From Xiphias gladius (lineage: Eukaryota; Chordata; Actinopteri; Istiophoriformes; Xiphiidae), in NCBI RefSeq assembly GCF_016859285.1, contig NC_053422.1:23015001-23079000 (forward strand): 64,000 nucleotides of DNA, written 5' to 3'. Shown one piece after another: positions 57,370 to 64,000 of this stretch. Both the position numbers and the translations under genes were made by a program. The notes beneath the pieces were generated by a model, which saw nothing but the letters and a program-made list of their open reading frames with translations, was not told the origin of the DNA and searched no databases. Position 1 is the stretch's first letter; each line of letters starts with the position of its first letter.

Positions 57370-58629
57370 CTTTGACTGGACGAGTGTGTGTGGTCAGTGT
57401 GTGTTTATGTGCTTGCATAACACTCTGCATGTGTCCTCGTTTGTATATATGTCAGGCTGTCTCCTGTCTGCAGCAGTGTATATGTCAGTCGGCATCTGCG
57501 CGTGGGATTGAGTGCACAGGCTAGACCGGCCGACCTATATTACCAGCACCGCTACTACTGACATGGACACTGATCGCCTGACTAGCCTGTAATCCCCACT
57601 CACACACAGCAAAACCCCTTTAACAAACAGTGCTAATTTTGACACTGGAAGAAATACTACTGGCAGGCTTCAGGTCACACTAATAATACCACGTGTACGA
57701 GTATCAGGACCATCTGGAGGACAGTTCCTTAACCGATCATTAAACTCTGACCTTAACGATAACCTACTTCTAATTCTAATCTCACAGGTAGTCTATGTAT
57801 ACACGCGTAAGATGCATACAGAACAATATACTGTCAAATAACTCAATTTTTTCTATACTTAAATTCCCCTTCACTCTTGGAGATTTCAGTATTATCATTA
57901 TTATCATTAGCGGTACTAACACTATAGGTGACATTTACTCTATGGAGAGATTACGTTATAATACAGTCTCACTTTAACAGTATTCTCAACGTGTTAGGTA
58001 AGTTGTCATCCAGTTTGATTATTTGTCATTACGCAAGCACTTTTATGAAACAATGACTGGTTAAACTTCAAAGTTCTGGTGATCAACCGTTTGCCTCAAC
58101 AGTTATCAAACCGACCCTGCCCTCTGGCAGTTTCACAGTCTGAGATGTCTGAGATGTCGCCTTGTCTGACACCAAAAAAAGTGATCCGAGGGTTAGAGAT
58201 GGACTTCCTGAGCTGTCTAGTGGGCCGAGGGGCAACAGGGTGGAGTGAGTGAGTGGTAAGATGTTGGTTTACCCCCCAGTACCGACAGCTCTCTATGTTC
58301 CAACTCTGTGCCAGCAGTCTCTTAAGAGTGTTTGTGTTGCACCCAAGGACTTGCCAAAAATGCCCATGTGCAAAATCATTCAATCCCCCGGCCTCTCCAG
58401 GGGTGCTGCCCTCAAAGCTTTCATTATGCTCAAGCGGATGCCTATGTGCCATAACCTTTAGTATAGCTTTTCCAAAAATAAGTGCATTAAAATTCGATTT
58501 GATCAAAAAAGGAAAAATCTAACAGGTAACTCGGGAGGTAATAGGTAATAGCAGCAGCTATTTGCAGGTCGTGTCATTGCTGTTTTTTCTTGTGTAAGTA
58601 AATGAACTGGAAAAGGAAGTGAATGCCCG

Positions 58630-58755
58630 TAAGCGTCCACAGCTACGGGCTAATTATTGCACCATGTAACTTTTAAACAGCTGCCCCAGGTCAGTTTTGC
58701 AACCGAACCAGCAACTCCTTAGTCGTTGACTTCACCGAAAATGTTGCTTAAAAGA
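58630..58755 (+). repeat. Diverged repeat, related to 55105-55225
   Basis: Contains gggctaattattgcaccatg, aaacagctgccccaggtcag and ccagcaactccttagtcgtt, in the same order as the related sequence about 3.5 kb upstream. Confidence 0.4.
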
Positions 58756-59335
58756 CGTTACGTCACTTAAAGACCTCGCGAGGGGAACTGAAAACTCCCT
58801 TAAATCTCTCTTCATACAGGCTGATCAGGGGCTTGTGGGACTGCCGTAAAATACACCCACAACTGTGCGAGCGGCACCCATCTCTTCATAATGGCGTCCC
58901 CTCTGTAACAGCAGGGGGTGAAATAGACAGGCTAGTGATACGAGCACAGAATGAGACTGTCCCACCCCACGAAAGTTCCTTTGAGAAGGGTTTTTTTGTT
59001 TTGTTTGTTTTTTCCGGTTACATATGAGTTGATTCGTAAATGATGCTACATCCGCCCCCCTTGTAGGTGATGGGGAGCCCCAGTCCAGAGTAAGGAGAGG
59101 GGAAACCTGCGCTAAAATAGTCCTTATTCCAAGTTAATAACTTGGAGTAACCTCTAGGACGCTAATACCAGTATAATTCACTATTCGGTGGGCGACCGTC
59201 CGGCTCTGACGGTCCGCCACCTGGGCTCCCCGCGCCCGACCCCGCACGCAGGTCAGACGGGCTCCTGCCTCCTGTCCCCGTCGCTGAAACTGTTACATGG
59301 CAGATTTTGTTTTGTAAGAGTTTTTCGAAACTCGC

Positions 59336-59366
59336 CCAATGAGAACAGCTGGCGGGGATCACGTGA
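59336..59366 (+). promoter_or_regulatory. LONRF promoter elements: CCAAT box and palindromic E-box
   Basis: A CCAAT at 59336-59340 and a TCACGTGA at 59359-59366 lie about 200 bases upstream of the LONRF start codon. TCACGTGA is an E-box bound by USF and by MITF/TFE factors (the CLEAR core is TCACGTGA with flanks). The match is exact; use is inferred. Confidence 0.6.
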
Positions 59367-59449
59367 CACAACTTTTACATAACATTTTTTTTTTTTTTCC
59401 CCCTCCGCTGCTCCATTGAGAATAATACCAGTGCTTCCTTGACCAGAGC

Positions 59450-59548
59450 ATGAAGGCGCAGTGCAGTCGGTACTTCGGGGCAGCGGACACAGACATGAAT
59501 GGCAGTGGGGCCATTGGCCAGGTATGCTCCTCACGGCTGAGCGGGTAG
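59450..59548 (+). other. Upstream open reading frame before the LONRF start
   Basis: An ATG at 59450 opens a 32-codon frame ending in TAG at 59546-59548, in frame with and 21 bases upstream of the LONRF ATG at 59570. It contains a second ATG at 59495. If the transcript starts upstream of it, it could limit translation of the main frame. It also contains cag|gtatgc, which could act as a splice donor. Confidence 0.5.
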
Positions 59549-59569
59549 ACTTCAGACAACCTGCTGGGT

Positions 59570-63798
<4,229 letters not shown>

Positions 63799-64000
63799 GT
63801 AAATCCGACATGACTAGTACTGGGCAGCCAGAGATTCACATGTATTTCTAATAAATTCCTTCCCGCTTTAAAAGACCTCTATTGTTTTTTACCAGTTTTA
63901 CTGCATTTCGGTCTGCAAACAGAGTCGGCCTTGTTATAAGATGATGCACATCTGTATACATTGATATATGTTGAAATAGTGGCAGCCTGCACACTGGTCA
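63799..64000 (+). other. Intron 3 of the LONRF gene, cut by the window end
   Basis: It starts with a good donor (cacaag|gtaaat) and shows no further exon before the edge. Confidence 0.6.

Larger units (their letters stand above)
54849..59330. other. Intergenic region between commd5 and the LONRF gene
   Basis: About 4.5 kb with no recognised gene. It holds three repeats annotated separately (55105-55225, 55375-55790, 58630-58755) and a tg microsatellite at 57343-57369. Open frames at 58096-58506 (minus) and 58249-58522 (plus) overlap each other and match no family I know. The last few hundred bases become GC-rich as the LONRF promoter approaches. Confidence 0.45.

Noticed and set aside
58096-58506. 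136-codon open frame on the minus strand between commd5 and LONRF
   Set aside because: No family resemblance, no splice context, and other frames are open over the same stretch; probably chance or an old repeat.

Overview
The window is nuclear DNA of a teleost fish, most likely a percomorph. Every gene is a multi-exon vertebrate gene with GT-AG introns (two are GC-AG). The encoded proteins match vertebrate families closely, and the DNA between them is full of repeats typical of perch-like fishes: Tc1-like transposons, a MITE, and interspersed repeats with 'gccatgaaattt' and 'ttagcatg' signatures. I found no CRISPR array, rRNA or tRNA gene. All exon coordinates below were read by hand from splice signals and reading-frame phase.

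Layout, left to right. (1) 1327-2191 (+): last three coding exons of a receptor-regulated BMP Smad, best matched to smad5; the gene continues off the left edge. (2) 3257-4840: a nearly full-length but broken Tc1-like element. (3) About 5550-15800 (+): syvn1 (HRD1, the ER-associated degradation E3 ligase), complete, 15 coding exons, 630 aa. A perfect ERSE-II unfolded-protein-response site lies upstream of its likely 5' exon. (4) 18576-21934 (-): gpr137, complete, 7 coding exons, 386 aa, tail-to-tail with syvn1. (5) 24247-33556 (+): a PLD3/PLD4-like protein, 12 coding exons, 882 aa, head-to-head with gpr137 and carrying an unusual cytosolic extension of about 410 residues. (6) 35625-36876 (-): smim19, 3 coding exons, 121 aa, with a polyglutamine insertion. 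(7) 37380-42880: a repeat-rich gap, partly likely fam199x 3' UTR. (8) 42883-47021 (-): fam199x, 7 coding exons, 389 aa. (9) 48670-54121 (+): commd5, 7 coding exons, 211 aa, sharing a bidirectional promoter with fam199x. (10) 54850-59330: intergenic. (11) 59570 to the right edge (+): first three coding exons of a LONRF-family RING/TPR/Lon-domain E3 ligase, cut by the window end.

The genes are not an operon-like unit and most do unrelated housekeeping work. Loose themes exist. syvn1 and the LONRF gene are ubiquitin ligases, and COMMD proteins act on cullin ligases and endosomal sorting. gpr137 and the PLD3-like gene, which appear to share a promoter, both belong to families with endolysosomal members.

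The most notable points are the ERSE-II site at syvn1, the N-terminal extension of the PLD3-like protein, the polyglutamine tract in smim19, GC-AG introns in fam199x and commd5, a perfect 20-bp hairpin in a syvn1 intron, and several repeat families present more than once. I found nothing that clearly amounts to a new biological system.
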